NCBI GenBank assembly: GCA_002407925.1
Contig: DHPN01000024.1
Coordinates: 1 to 22,418, forward strand
DNA length: 22,418 nucleotides
Direction: 5' to 3'
Origin: Atopobiaceae bacterium UBA5363
GTDB lineage: Bacteria; Actinomycetota; Coriobacteriia; Coriobacteriales; Atopobiaceae
The position numbers were made by a program, and so were the translations under genes. The notes beneath the pieces are model-generated. The model was not told the DNA's origin and did not search any database. It worked only from the letters and a program-made list of their open reading frames with translations. Positions 1 to 7,852 of this stretch are shown here, one piece after another. Numbering within the stretch: the first letter of the stretch is position 1; the number at the start of each line of letters is the position of its first letter.

Positions 1-150
1 GATAACCGCTGAAGGCATCTAAGCGGGAAGCCAATCCCAAGATGAGTTTTCCTTTCGGTAAGACCCCTCGTAGACTACGAGGTGATAGGCAGCAGATGTA
101 AGGCGTGTGAGCGCTTCAGTCGAGCTGTACTAATCGGTCGAGCTCTTCTT
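1..150 (+). rRNA. rrl: 23S ribosomal RNA, 3' end (partial)
   Basis: The window opens inside the last domain of 23S rRNA. The conserved run GCATCTAAGCGGGAAGCC near the start, and the GTACTAATCGGTCGAGCTC segment near 128-146, match the universally conserved 3' end of bacterial 23S. The 5' part lies outside the window. The exact 3' end is estimated from the homologous position in E. coli and could be off by a few bases. Confidence 0.95.
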
Positions 151-245
151 ATTTTGATTAGTTTGATTTTGTGGGAGATATATTTATTACGCTGTGCGGC
201 CCTGAGGGTACGGTTGAGCGTTCCCTTGAGTTGAATGTCCCTGAT
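151..245 (+). other. 23S-5S intergenic spacer
   Basis: This transcribed spacer of about 95 bases has no tRNA gene and no convincing ORF. Its last bases (233-245) form the 5' strand of a long stem that pairs with sequence downstream of 5S, so it probably carries a processing site for maturing the 5S precursor. The role in processing is inferred from the pairing. Confidence 0.6.
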
Positions 246-376
246 TGGTCAGCGACCATGGCGGGGGAGGTACACCCGGTCCCATTCCGAACCCGGAAGT
301 TAAGTCCCCTAGCGCCGATGGTACTGCGGTGTAGTCCGTGGAAGAGTAGGACGTCGCTGACCAATCAGGGGCATTT
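233..376 (+). other. Long precursor stem enclosing 5S rRNA
   Basis: Bases 239-256 are perfectly complementary to 353-370 (18 pairs). The helix continues outward through 233-238 with 371-376, allowing GU pairs. The mature 5S is therefore closed by a helix of about 24 pairs, longer than the 10-pair helix I of the mature molecule. The T-run at 374-379 follows the 3' strand. The stem probably presents the 5S precursor to a maturation nuclease and may also slow polymerase. Confidence 0.6.
246..363 (+). rRNA. rrf: 5S ribosomal RNA
   Basis: The gene carries the 5S hallmarks: the TCCCATTCCGAACCCGGAAG loop region, AGCGCCGATGGTACTG, and GGAAGAGTAGGACG before the closing helix. Helix I is formed by GGTCAGCGAC near the start and GTCGCTGACC at the end. 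The length of about 118 bases fits the family. The mature ends are estimated, because the terminal helix continues without a break into the flanking precursor sequence. Confidence 0.95.
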
Positions 377-382
377 TTTGTC

Positions 383-421
383 TAGAAAGACCCAGGCATT
401 CTAGATGCCTGGGTCTTTCTA
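383..421 (+). terminator. Rho-independent terminator of the rRNA operon
   Basis: A perfect 17-pair inverted repeat (383-399 with 405-421, core GACCCAGGCAT / ATGCCTGGGTC) closes on a 5-base loop. It is followed by a T-rich stretch (ATAATCTTTTT). The A-rich left arm makes it potentially bidirectional. It lies just after 5S and is the obvious end of the rrn transcript. Confidence 0.9.
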
Positions 422-547
422 TAATCTTTTTAATAGGCTATTAAAGCACTACCACTTACCGAACTGTTTTTTTAGCTTAACTAATTATAAAATTGATTAT
501 AACTTGTCTTAATTTTGCATATAACTGCGTTCTTTTTTGGAAAACCC
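422..547. other. AT-rich intergenic region
   Basis: This stretch lies between the rRNA terminator and the best promoter of the regulator gene and is strongly AT-rich compared with the rest of the window. I found no tRNA, no small ORF with a ribosome binding site, and no clear repeat. The richness in A and T may serve as an upstream element for the downstream promoters. Confidence 0.5.
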
Positions 548-577
548 TTGTTATTAAAATTTCAGGAAACTTATAGT
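548..577 (+). promoter_or_regulatory. Candidate sigma-70 promoter P1 of the regulator gene
   Basis: TTGTTA at 548-553 and TATAGT at 572-577 are separated by 18 bases, matching four and five of six consensus positions. Transcription would start near 584 and give a 5' leader of about 120 bases. Confidence 0.45.
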
Positions 578-578
578 T

Positions 579-607
579 TTGCGACTTACACTCATCCGTT
601 TTATAAG
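579..607 (+). promoter_or_regulatory. Candidate second promoter P2 of the regulator gene
   Basis: TTGCGA at 579-584 and TATAAG at 602-607 are 17 bases apart. The pair would act in tandem with the upstream candidate. Only one of the two may be real. Confidence 0.3.
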
Positions 608-704
608 AGAGTTTTTTCTCCATTTGGTGCATCTTGGAAATCGTATTGTTCCCGCCGCAATACCAAACAACCATTTGCGGGGACTTGAAGGGGGGAAGGA
701 AAGA

Positions 705-3700
705 ATGTCAGCTGTAAGAGATTCATTCGATAACTGGGGTCCCGAGGCGCACAATAGTGGCAGTACTACGGGAGCAGGAGAAGAGTGTAAGGACATAGGT
801 ACTGCGCTACTTCCTCCTTGTAAATTTGAACCCGTACAAGATGCTGAAATTGTTTTGGTTATTGGTGAACCAGGTATGAATAAAACTGCAGTTGGACGAG
901 AGATTGCTGCAGGCAATCAAAAGAAAGCGGCCAAGCAATTTCGTTGCTACTGTAATGGGAGCATCGACGAGTTTTCAAAAGAGCTCAAAGCTATCTCCGA
1001 GGAAGCAGTTGATTGTCTACATACGTTGAAGAGCAAACATGTGTCTGTCTTTGTTGATGACTTTCCTTCTGTAGATGAAAGTACGCTAAGTGAGCTTGGC
1101 ACTACCTTGCGGTTTATGTCTCAGGCTGGTTGTGGCGTGGTGGTAACGTTAAGGCCCGAGGCTGAGCAGTTGATGGACGTTCTTCCAGAAGCTGTCTGTC
1201 TTGGAGCTCCTGAACTACTCTATCGTGATCCTTTGGTAAAAGATGACTTGGTACATGAAGCTATGCGGCTTACCCGTGGCATTCCCTTGTTAGTAAGTGC
1301 TCTTTCAGATGCCCAAGATCCTGCGCGTAGTCGCTACGCAGAATCTTTACGCCGTTTGGTCGGCCTTTCTTTGCGTCTCGGCATTCCTTTCCGCGAGCGT
1401 AAAATAAGGCTTGCCATGATGCTCCTAGGCAGTGGGAGCTTTGAAAACCTGTCGTGTGTAGTTGGAAAACTGGATGAAGAGTCCCTGTTATGGCTAGCCC
1501 GTGAAGCTCCTTTTTTTGGGATCGATCTTCTTGCCTCAACGTTTGCCTGTGCGGGTATCATCGATGACCATTGGTTTAGCAGCTCTTATATGTCCCTTAG
1601 GGGCTTGGGGTCTAACTTCGATGAGATATGCATAGGAGCGAGTGAGGTGCTTGCGTCTCAAGGTAAGTATAGGCGCGCTGGTATTTGCTGCACCTTATGT
1701 ACCTATCCTGAGCTTAGGTGTCGCGAAGTCTTGCGATGGGGAGTTGAGCTCTGTGCATCAGGGACCGTCGGAGTTGTGCGTGACGTCTTAGCGCTTGCGC
1801 GTAAGTCGTGCATGGAAGAAGAAGATGGCTTCGAGGAATCTGCCACTGCTATGACTTTTGTTGAAGAAAACACAAACCGCGTCATGCAACGCTTCAACAC
1901 GCCTTTTGGAAATGCATCTTGCGATTCTTTCAAACGGATGCGACTAAACCACCTGAGACTCCTTGGAGCTTCTAGGGGGATAACCAGAGGGGTAGCGCCT
2001 GAGGATCTTCCAATGGCAGCCAGGGATTCACTTTCAGAAGCGATTCTTGACCATATTGAAGTTAGGACCTTATTGCTATCAGGGCATTTTAGCCAAGCAG
2101 TTTCTCGCCTATCAGATGGGAGGCTCAAAGAGAGTCCATCCTCTCTTTTTGATGTGATGCTTATCAATGACGCAGTCATTGCGTCCGCCTTTCTCGAGGA
2201 AACTTCCTCGAACAATGTGCGCCATATGTTTGAGCAGGCACGGCAACTGATTGAAAGCTCGCATTCCCGTCGTCTTACCTGTTATGAGCGAGCTTTTGTC
2301 GAGATTATTAAAATTCTGTCCGGAGAAAGTGCAAATGGACGTCTTGAGCAGGCGATCGCTTGTGCAGAAAGAGAAGGAGATGCTGCCTACCAAGCTGTTT
2401 TTCTATTAGGAGCTGCGGTTAGCGCTTTGCGTGGCGGCAGTTTGACTGGGGCCCATGTAAGAGTGAGTAAGGCAGCTGAAATTGCTAGAAAGATCTCGCT
2501 GAAGCACGCAGCTGATTGTGCGTGTTTTTTAGATGCGGTTATTCAGACACTACTTGGTGAACGTGGTTGCCTTCGGCGATTGGCAAAGAGCCAAGAGCTG
2601 CAAGGAATAGCCAAAGACCTGGCAAATATGCTGGTGGCTATTGGATGTGATGCTCCAGAGGTATCTTCCACTGAGATCTCAGAGAAGGGAAGAGGAGCTT
2701 ATGCCAGCAAATTCAAAGTGCTCTCAACATCTTTTCTCGTACGCGACGCCTATTGGCTAATAGATGTCTTAAGAAATGACTGTGGGCGCATATCGACAAT
2801 TTTTGCTCTTCATATGCCCAGATCATGGAGAGTTGCTATGGAAGATGTATGTACACGGCAACACCTCCATGAACAGTCTGCTGTAGAGGAGTCGCCTACA
2901 GTGACCTTGCCTGATACATCGATAGGTGATCCTATAGCACATAGGAAAGGCCAAAGCCGGCGAAGAGAAGTCCATTCCAAGCATATCTACTTTTCAATGT
3001 TGGGAAGGTTTTCCGCTTCGATAGACGGTCGTCTTGTTTCTGCGGAACGGCTTAACAAGCGAAGAGCGCGGCTGCTCTTGGGTTTGCTTGTTGCAAAAGA
3101 AGGTCACCTGATGCGGCGTTATGACATCATAAATACTATTTGGCCTGATACCGATACTATAACTGGCATGCAGCGTCTCTATGAAGCGACAAGCGGGGCA
3201 AGACAGGTGCTCGCTGCGAAAGAGCTTGGGATAGATCCGTTTATTAGCAATAAGGCGGATGGGACAATTGGACTAAATCCTGAAACGGTGATTTGTGACA
3301 TTGACCTTTTTGTGAAAGCTGCAAAAAAGGCAAATAAAGAAGAAGGTTCAAACAGTGCGGTCATAAAAGCGGTTTGTGAGGCGCATGATCTTTATAACGG
3401 CGATCTTGACTGTAAGGCTGTGGGCGGAATTCCTATACTAAATGATCGCCGTGAGCTATTGCGCATGATGTTCGCAGATGCCATGGTTGTGGGTGCGCGT
3501 GCGGCTCTTTCAAGTGATAAGTGCCAACTTGCTATCCAGCTTGCGCATGATGCCTATGCCAGCTACCGCCATCGTGAAGATATTATTGAAATTTATATTG
3601 AGTCTCTTTGCGCGGCAGGAAGACGGGCGGAAGCGCACGACGTTTTTGTTAGATTTTATGCAGAAGCAGTAAGTGCAACAGGCATGCCGCCCTCAAAGAG

Positions 3701-3788
3701 CCTGAGGCGCTTCGTAGAAGATCTAATCGATGGTGACGAAAAGACAAGTGAAGCAGAAGGCGAAGAAACAGATAAGACTTTCAATTAG
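705..3788 (+). CDS. Large SARP/BTAD-type transcriptional regulator with N-terminal P-loop
   Basis: A 1027-residue protein, probably a signal-responsive transcription activator. I chose the ATG at 705 because a strong purine-rich ribosome binding site (690-703) precedes it; the frame is open upstream to a TTG at 579, but that overlaps the promoter candidates. Domains: a P-loop NTPase with Walker A GEPGMNKT at residues 54-61 (Asn where Gly normally precedes the Lys) and Walker B-like VSVFVDD at 113-119; a long helical TPR-like middle (about 250-730); an OmpR-like winged helix from about 760, beginning IYFSMLGRFSASIDGR; and a BTAD-like helical domain from about 864 to 1010. Classic SARPs (AfsR) carry winged helix and BTAD at the N-terminus, so the order here is reversed. 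Such proteins are known to bind DNA and respond to nucleotide or ligand; targets here are unknown. It stands alone between the rRNA operon and secA. It ends in TAG. Confidence 0.8.
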   Translation: MSAVRDSFDNWGPEAHNSGSTTGAGEECKDIGTALLPPCKFEPVQDAEIVLVIGEPGMNKTAVGREIAAGNQKKAAKQFRCYCNGSIDEFSKELKAISEEAVDCLHTLKSKHVSVFVDDFPSVDESTLSELGTTLRFMSQAGCGVVVTLRPEAEQLMDVLPEAVCLGAPELLYRDPLVKDDLVHEAMRLTRGIPLLVSALSDAQDPARSRYAESLRRLVGLSLRLGIPFRERKIRLAMMLLGSGSFENLSCVVGKLDEESLLWLAREAPFFGIDLLASTFACAGIIDDHWFSSSYMSLRGLGSNFDEICIGASEVLASQGKYRRAGICCTLCTYPELRCREVLRWGVELCASGTVGVVRDVLALARKSCMEEEDGFEESATAMTFVEENTNRVMQRFNTPFGNASCDSFKRMRLNHLRLLGASRGITRGVAPEDLPMAARDSLSEAILDHIEVRTLLLSGHFSQAVSRLSDGRLKESPSSLFDVMLINDAVIASAFLEETSSNNVRHMFEQARQLIESSHSRRLTCYERAFVEIIKILSGESANGRLEQAIACAEREGDAAYQAVFLLGAAVSALRGGSLTGAHVRVSKAAEIARKISLKHAADCACFLDAVIQTLLGERGCLRRLAKSQELQGIAKDLANMLVAIGCDAPEVSSTEISEKGRGAYASKFKVLSTSFLVRDAYWLIDVLRNDCGRISTIFALHMPRSWRVAMEDVCTRQHLHEQSAVEESPTVTLPDTSIGDPIAHRKGQSRRREVHSKHIYFSMLGRFSASIDGRLVSAERLNKRRARLLLGLLVAKEGHLMRRYDIINTIWPDTDTITGMQRLYEATSGARQVLAAKELGIDPFISNKADGTIGLNPETVICDIDLFVKAAKKANKEEGSNSAVIKAVCEAHDLYNGDLDCKAVGGIPILNDRRELLRMMFADAMVVGARAALSSDKCQLAIQLAHDAYASYRHREDIIEIYIESLCAAGRRAEAHDVFVRFYAEAVSATGMPPSKSLRRFVEDLIDGDEKTSEAEGEETDKTFN

Positions 3789-3890
3789 TGAACACCCCAT
3801 GGATTTGAGCTGCGCTTATTTAGTGGTTGTGTGTGGCGACGGGTATCATAGAGCCTGTAATGCAATACCGTATCAAGAAAGTGGTATAGC

Positions 3891-3912
3891 GGGGTGAGTT
3901 TATGCTCACCCC
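3891..3912 (+). promoter_or_regulatory. GC-rich hairpin in the secA leader
   Basis: GGGGTGAG (3891-3898) pairs perfectly with CTCACCCC (3905-3912) around a 6-base loop. It lies 8 bases before the weak ribosome binding site GAAGGG (3921-3926) of secA. There is no T-run, so it is not a standard terminator. A 6-codon frame, ATG at 3902 to TGA at 3920-3922, starts in the loop and ends at the secA ribosome binding site. A control role is inference. Confidence 0.4.
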
Positions 3913-3931
3913 ACTCGTGTGAAGGGCAAGC

Positions 3932-6736
3932 ATGGCAAACCTCTTTTCAAAACTCATGTCTCGTGGGTCAGATAAGCAGCTCAAGGAATTTATGGCTATT
4001 ACTGACAAGGTTAATGATCTTGAAAAGACCTATCAGGCGATGGACGATGCCGAGCTCCAAAGGCAGACTGCACTATTTAAAGAGCGTGTTGCTGCTGGAG
4101 AGGCACTTGATGATCTTTTGCCAGAGGCCTTTGCAGTTGTAAGGGAGGCCTCACGGCGCACGCTTGGGATGCGGCATTTCGATGTGCAGATCATCGGCGG
4201 AGTCGCGTTACATCGCGGCATGATAGCCGAGATGAAAACCGGTGAAGGCAAAACGCTCGTCTCAACACTGGCTGGCTACCTCAATGCGCTTGCTGGCAAA
4301 GGCGTCCATATCGTGACAGTCAATGACTATCTTGCCAAGCGAGATAGCGAGTGGATGGGCCAAATCTACCATTTTTTGGGCATGAGTGTCGGCCTTCTGC
4401 AGAATGGCATGAAGATTTCGCTTAAAAAGCCTGCGTACGAAGCAGACGTTACCTATGGAACAAACTCTGAATTTGGTTTTGATTATCTACGTGACAATAT
4501 GGTGACCCGTGCGGACATGCGCGTGCAGCGTGGCCACAGTTACGCAATCATCGATGAAGTTGACTCAATTCTTATTGATGAGGCACGTACGCCCCTTATT
4601 ATTTCTGGAGCGGGCACGAAGTCAACGAGCACCTACAAGGACTTTGCCCGTGCGGTATGCGGACTTACGCGTGGAGAAGAACAACCTGTCGACCCACTAA
4701 CAGGAGAAAAGCCGGATCCCACAGGGGACTTTGTGATGGACGAAGCGAAGCGCACGATCACCGTTACAGATCGCGGACTAAAAAAAGTCGAGCGAAACCT
4801 TGGCATCGATGACATTTATGCTGACATGTCTGGCCAACTTGTGAACCATCTGCAGCAGGCCCTTAAAGCCCAATACATGCTCCATCGAGACAAAGACTAT
4901 GTTGTGATGGATGGCGAGGTCAAGATAGTCGATGAGTTCACCGGCCGTATTATGGAGGGAAGGCGCTGGTCAGAAGGGTTGCACCAAGCCGTTGAGGCGA
5001 AAGAGGGTGTGATGGTTCGTGAGGAAAACCAAACCCTTGCGACGATCACCCTTCAAAATTATTTTCGTCTTTATGAGAAACTTTCCGGTATGACTGGCAC
5101 CGCGATGACAGAAGACGCGGAGTTTCGTGAAATTTATAATTTGCCCGTGCAAGCCATTCCTCCTAACAAACCGATCATTCGCGTTGACCACGACGACCTT
5201 GTCTATCAGACGATAGACGCCAAATTTGGTGCTGTTATCGATGATGTAGAGGCGCGCCATAAGAAGGGCCAGCCATGTTTGGTCGGGACGGTCTCAATCG
5301 AGAGCTCGGAGCATCTGTCACGTTTGCTGGATAAGCGCGGTATCCCGCATGAGGTTTTAAATGCAAAATACCATGAGCGTGAGGCGCAAATAATTGCGCA
5401 GGCTGGTCGTGAAGGGGCCGTTACGATTGCCACCAACATGGCTGGCCGCGGGACGGACATATTGTTGGGGGGTAATCCCGCCGCCATGGCCGACGGACTT
5501 TTGCGTCAAAAGGGCATTGAGCCAAGCGACGCTTCTGCGGAGCAGATAAATGCCGCAAAAAAGCAGGCAGAGAGCATCTGCTCAAAAGAGCGCCAGCATG
5601 TTTTAGATGCTGGTGGCCTTTGTGTCATTGGCACCGAGCGCCATGAGAGTAGGCGTATTGACAACCAACTGCGCGGGCGCTCCGGGCGTCAGGGAGATCC
5701 TGGTGAGACACAATTCTACCTGTCGCTTGAGGATGATCTCATGCGCTTGTTCGGCGGGGATCGCATGGACAAAATTTCCGCATGGATGAGTCGTATGGAG
5801 CTGCCTGCTGACATGCCTTTACAATCAAAGATGGTGACGAAAGCCGTCGAGAGTGCTCAGCGTAAGGTAGAAGAAATAAACTTCTCTATGCGCAAAAACG
5901 TCCTTGACTACGACGATGTCATGAACAAGCAGCGTCAAGTCATTTATGAAGAGCGCAATAAGATCCTAGACGGGAAGGATCTGACTGCGCATGTGAACGA
6001 CGTTACTGCTGATACCGTTAAGCGCAAGGTTGACGAGCTTTGTCCGCAAGATGCCGATCCTGAAGACTGGGACCTGAACGGTCTGAAAAAGTGGCTGCAA
6101 GAGCTTACGGGTCGCGCTAACGTGCCTGAGCTGGATGAAGAGTTCGATAACGAGGCCCTTAAAAGCGCTGTTATTAGTTTTGTGAGCACTTGCTATGCCC
6201 AGAAGTCCGAGCAGTGGGGCAAAGACGTTATGCAGGCTCTCTCCGCCCAGGTCATGCTGCGTGTTATTGATACGCGTTGGATGAACTACTTGCAGGATAT
6301 GGATTATTTGAAGACAGGCATTGGTTTGCGTGGCTTTGGGCAGCGTGACCCACTCGTTGAGTACAAGAGCGAAGCTTTTGCTGCATTTACTGAGCTGGTC
6401 AATACGATGTACGAGGACTTTCTACGGACGGTATTGCATCTGGAGTTGAGACGCGCACCAGCTCAGACAGTTCAGGAAGTCCCTGACGAGTTACGTGGGG
6501 CTCGCTTCTCCGGCCCTGCAGAAGTTGATGGGGACCATTCGGCTGCGCGTCGTGCAAGCCCCATTCGCCAAGCAGGAAGGCGGGCTGAAAGTGGGGAGGC
6601 TCCCCATGCCCCAGCCAAACCAACGACATATCGCAAGTCAGATGACCCAGATCCCTATGTAGGTGTCGGTCGCAACGACCCCTGCCCTTGTGGTAGCGGT
6701 AAGAAATTTAAGAATTGTCATGGCAGGAATCGATAA
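3932..6736 (+). CDS. secA: Protein translocase ATPase SecA
   Basis: SecA is the cytosolic/membrane-peripheral ATPase motor that pushes unfolded preproteins through SecYEG. The 934-residue length is typical. Visible motifs: Q-motif region MRHFDVQIIGG (80-90), Walker A MKTGEGKT (101-108), DEVD box at 208-211 followed by SILIDEARTPLIISG, NBD2 motifs TNMAGRGTDILLGGNP and QLRGRSGRQGD, the helical wing/scaffold region, and a C-terminal SEC-C zinc motif with ligands C918, C920, C929 and H930. The ATG is preceded by only a modest ribosome binding site (GAAGGG) and by a hairpin. The linker before SEC-C (about 855-905) is polar and variable, as usual. The stop TAA directly abuts the prfB start, so the two genes are almost certainly cotranscribed, as in many Gram-positive bacteria. 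Only one secA is visible here; the tail and general form fit SecA1. Confidence 0.98.
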   Translation: MANLFSKLMSRGSDKQLKEFMAITDKVNDLEKTYQAMDDAELQRQTALFKERVAAGEALDDLLPEAFAVVREASRRTLGMRHFDVQIIGGVALHRGMIAEMKTGEGKTLVSTLAGYLNALAGKGVHIVTVNDYLAKRDSEWMGQIYHFLGMSVGLLQNGMKISLKKPAYEADVTYGTNSEFGFDYLRDNMVTRADMRVQRGHSYAIIDEVDSILIDEARTPLIISGAGTKSTSTYKDFARAVCGLTRGEEQPVDPLTGEKPDPTGDFVMDEAKRTITVTDRGLKKVERNLGIDDIYADMSGQLVNHLQQALKAQYMLHRDKDYVVMDGEVKIVDEFTGRIMEGRRWSEGLHQAVEAKEGVMVREENQTLATITLQNYFRLYEKLSGMTGTAMTEDAEFREIYNLPVQAIPPNKPIIRVDHDDLVYQTIDAKFGAVIDDVEARHKKGQPCLVGTVSIESSEHLSRLLDKRGIPHEVLNAKYHEREAQIIAQAGREGAVTIATNMAGRGTDILLGGNPAAMADGLLRQKGIEPSDASAEQINAAKKQAESICSKERQHVLDAGGLCVIGTERHESRRIDNQLRGRSGRQGDPGETQFYLSLEDDLMRLFGGDRMDKISAWMSRMELPADMPLQSKMVTKAVESAQRKVEEINFSMRKNVLDYDDVMNKQRQVIYEERNKILDGKDLTAHVNDVTADTVKRKVDELCPQDADPEDWDLNGLKKWLQELTGRANVPELDEEFDNEALKSAVISFVSTCYAQKSEQWGKDVMQALSAQVMLRVIDTRWMNYLQDMDYLKTGIGLRGFGQRDPLVEYKSEAFAAFTELVNTMYEDFLRTVLHLELRRAPAQTVQEVPDELRGARFSGPAEVDGDHSAARRASPIRQAGRRAESGEAPHAPAKPTTYRKSDDPDPYVGVGRNDPCPCGSGKKFKNCHGRNR

Positions 6737-7852
6737 ATGGCAGATTTTGGCGAAGCAAAATTGGACGCGCTGGCAAGCAGGCTAAAGAGTGTGGAGGGCT
6801 ACCTGCATACCGATGAAAAGCGCGACGTCATACGGCAGCTTGAGCAAGAGAGCACATGTCCCGGTTTTTGGAAGGATGCCGATGCCGCTCGCGAGACGAT
6901 GTCTCGCCTCGCTAACGCTAAGTCAGACGTCAGCGCTATTGATGAGGCATACAAGCGCCTCGATGACGTCAAGGCAGCCCTTGAGTTGGGGGAGGAGACG
7001 GGGGACGAAGAAGTGCTCAATGAAGCAGAGGGCATGTCCGAAGAGCTCTCGCATGATCTTGACGAGCTTGAGCTTGCCAGCTGGTTTACAGACGACTTCG
7101 ATCATGGTGATGCGATAGTTACTATAACACCAGGTCAAGGGGGTCTCGAAGCCCAAGATTGGTGTGACATGCTGCTGCACATGTACTTGAGGTATTGCGA
7201 GCGCAGGAATTGGAAGGTTACCGTTAACGATGCGCCGGCAGCTGATGTAATCGGCATAGACCATGCGACGTTTACCGTCCACGGAAAAAATGCCTATGGC
7301 ATGCTGCGCGCTGAACACGGCGTCCATCGCCTTGTGCGCATCTCCCCGACTGACGCAAAGAAACGGCGTCAAACAACATTTGCAGGCGTTGAGGTGTTGC
7401 CCGTTTTGCCTGATGACATCGAGGTGCAAATTGAGCCCTCTGACCTGCGCATCGACGTGTACCATTCCTCAGGTCCAGGTGGGCAGGGCGTAAATACTAC
7501 TGATTCAGCTGTTCGGATAACTCACATTCCTACCGGCACGGTGGTGACTTGCCAAAATGAGCGTAGCCAGTTGCAAAACAAAGCTGTCGCTATGGGTATT
7601 TTGCGCAGTCGGCTCTTTGAGCTAGAACAGGCAAAGCGTGAGGCTGAGATTGATGAGCTTCGCGGTCCGAAGCATGAGATATCGTTTGGAAACCAGATAA
7701 GAAATTATATTCTTTACCCATTTCAGCTTGTCAAAGACCCGCGCACAGGAGTTGAGACAGGTAATGTTGACTCAGTTTTGCAGGATGGAGACCTCGATAA
7801 GTTCATCGTGGCATATCATCGTTGGGCGGCTGGTCTAAAGGAGTCGTCGTGA
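6737..7852 (+). CDS. prfB: Peptide chain release factor 2 with atypical SPT recognition tripeptide
   Basis: RF2 ends translation at UGA and UAA. The 371-residue protein has the GGQ catalytic loop (248-250, in SSGPGGQGVNTTDSAVR) that triggers peptidyl-tRNA hydrolysis, and RF2-type signatures such as ITHIPTGTVV and SQLQNK. At the stop-codon-reading position it shows VRISPTDAKKRRQT, with S203-P204-T205. RF2 of E. coli and M. tuberculosis has SPF there; RF1 has a Pro-x-Thr motif. The alignment around it has no gap. The normally conserved GAGG[TS]EAQDW is GQGGLEAQDW (133-142). The frame is continuous through GYLHTDEK (21-28), where many bacteria have an in-frame UGA needing a +1 frameshift, so autoregulation by frameshift is absent. 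It starts at the base after the secA stop and overlaps the next gene by GTGA. Confidence 0.96.
   Translation: MADFGEAKLDALASRLKSVEGYLHTDEKRDVIRQLEQESTCPGFWKDADAARETMSRLANAKSDVSAIDEAYKRLDDVKAALELGEETGDEEVLNEAEGMSEELSHDLDELELASWFTDDFDHGDAIVTITPGQGGLEAQDWCDMLLHMYLRYCERRNWKVTVNDAPAADVIGIDHATFTVHGKNAYGMLRAEHGVHRLVRISPTDAKKRRQTTFAGVEVLPVLPDDIEVQIEPSDLRIDVYHSSGPGGQGVNTTDSAVRITHIPTGTVVTCQNERSQLQNKAVAMGILRSRLFELEQAKREAEIDELRGPKHEISFGNQIRNYILYPFQLVKDPRTGVETGNVDSVLQDGDLDKFIVAYHRWAAGLKESS

Noticed and set aside
151..245. tRNA gene in the 23S-5S spacer
   Set aside because: No cloverleaf, T-loop GTTCGA-type motif or CCA end could be found.
579..704. Upstream extension of the large regulator to a TTG start
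   Set aside because: The strong ribosome binding site is directly before the ATG at 705, and the extension overlaps likely promoter elements.
705..3788. Anti-phage STAND-type (Avs-like) defence protein
   Set aside because: Size and P-loop plus helical repeats fit superficially, but the C-terminus looks like a winged helix with BTAD rather than an effector, and no defence neighbours are present.
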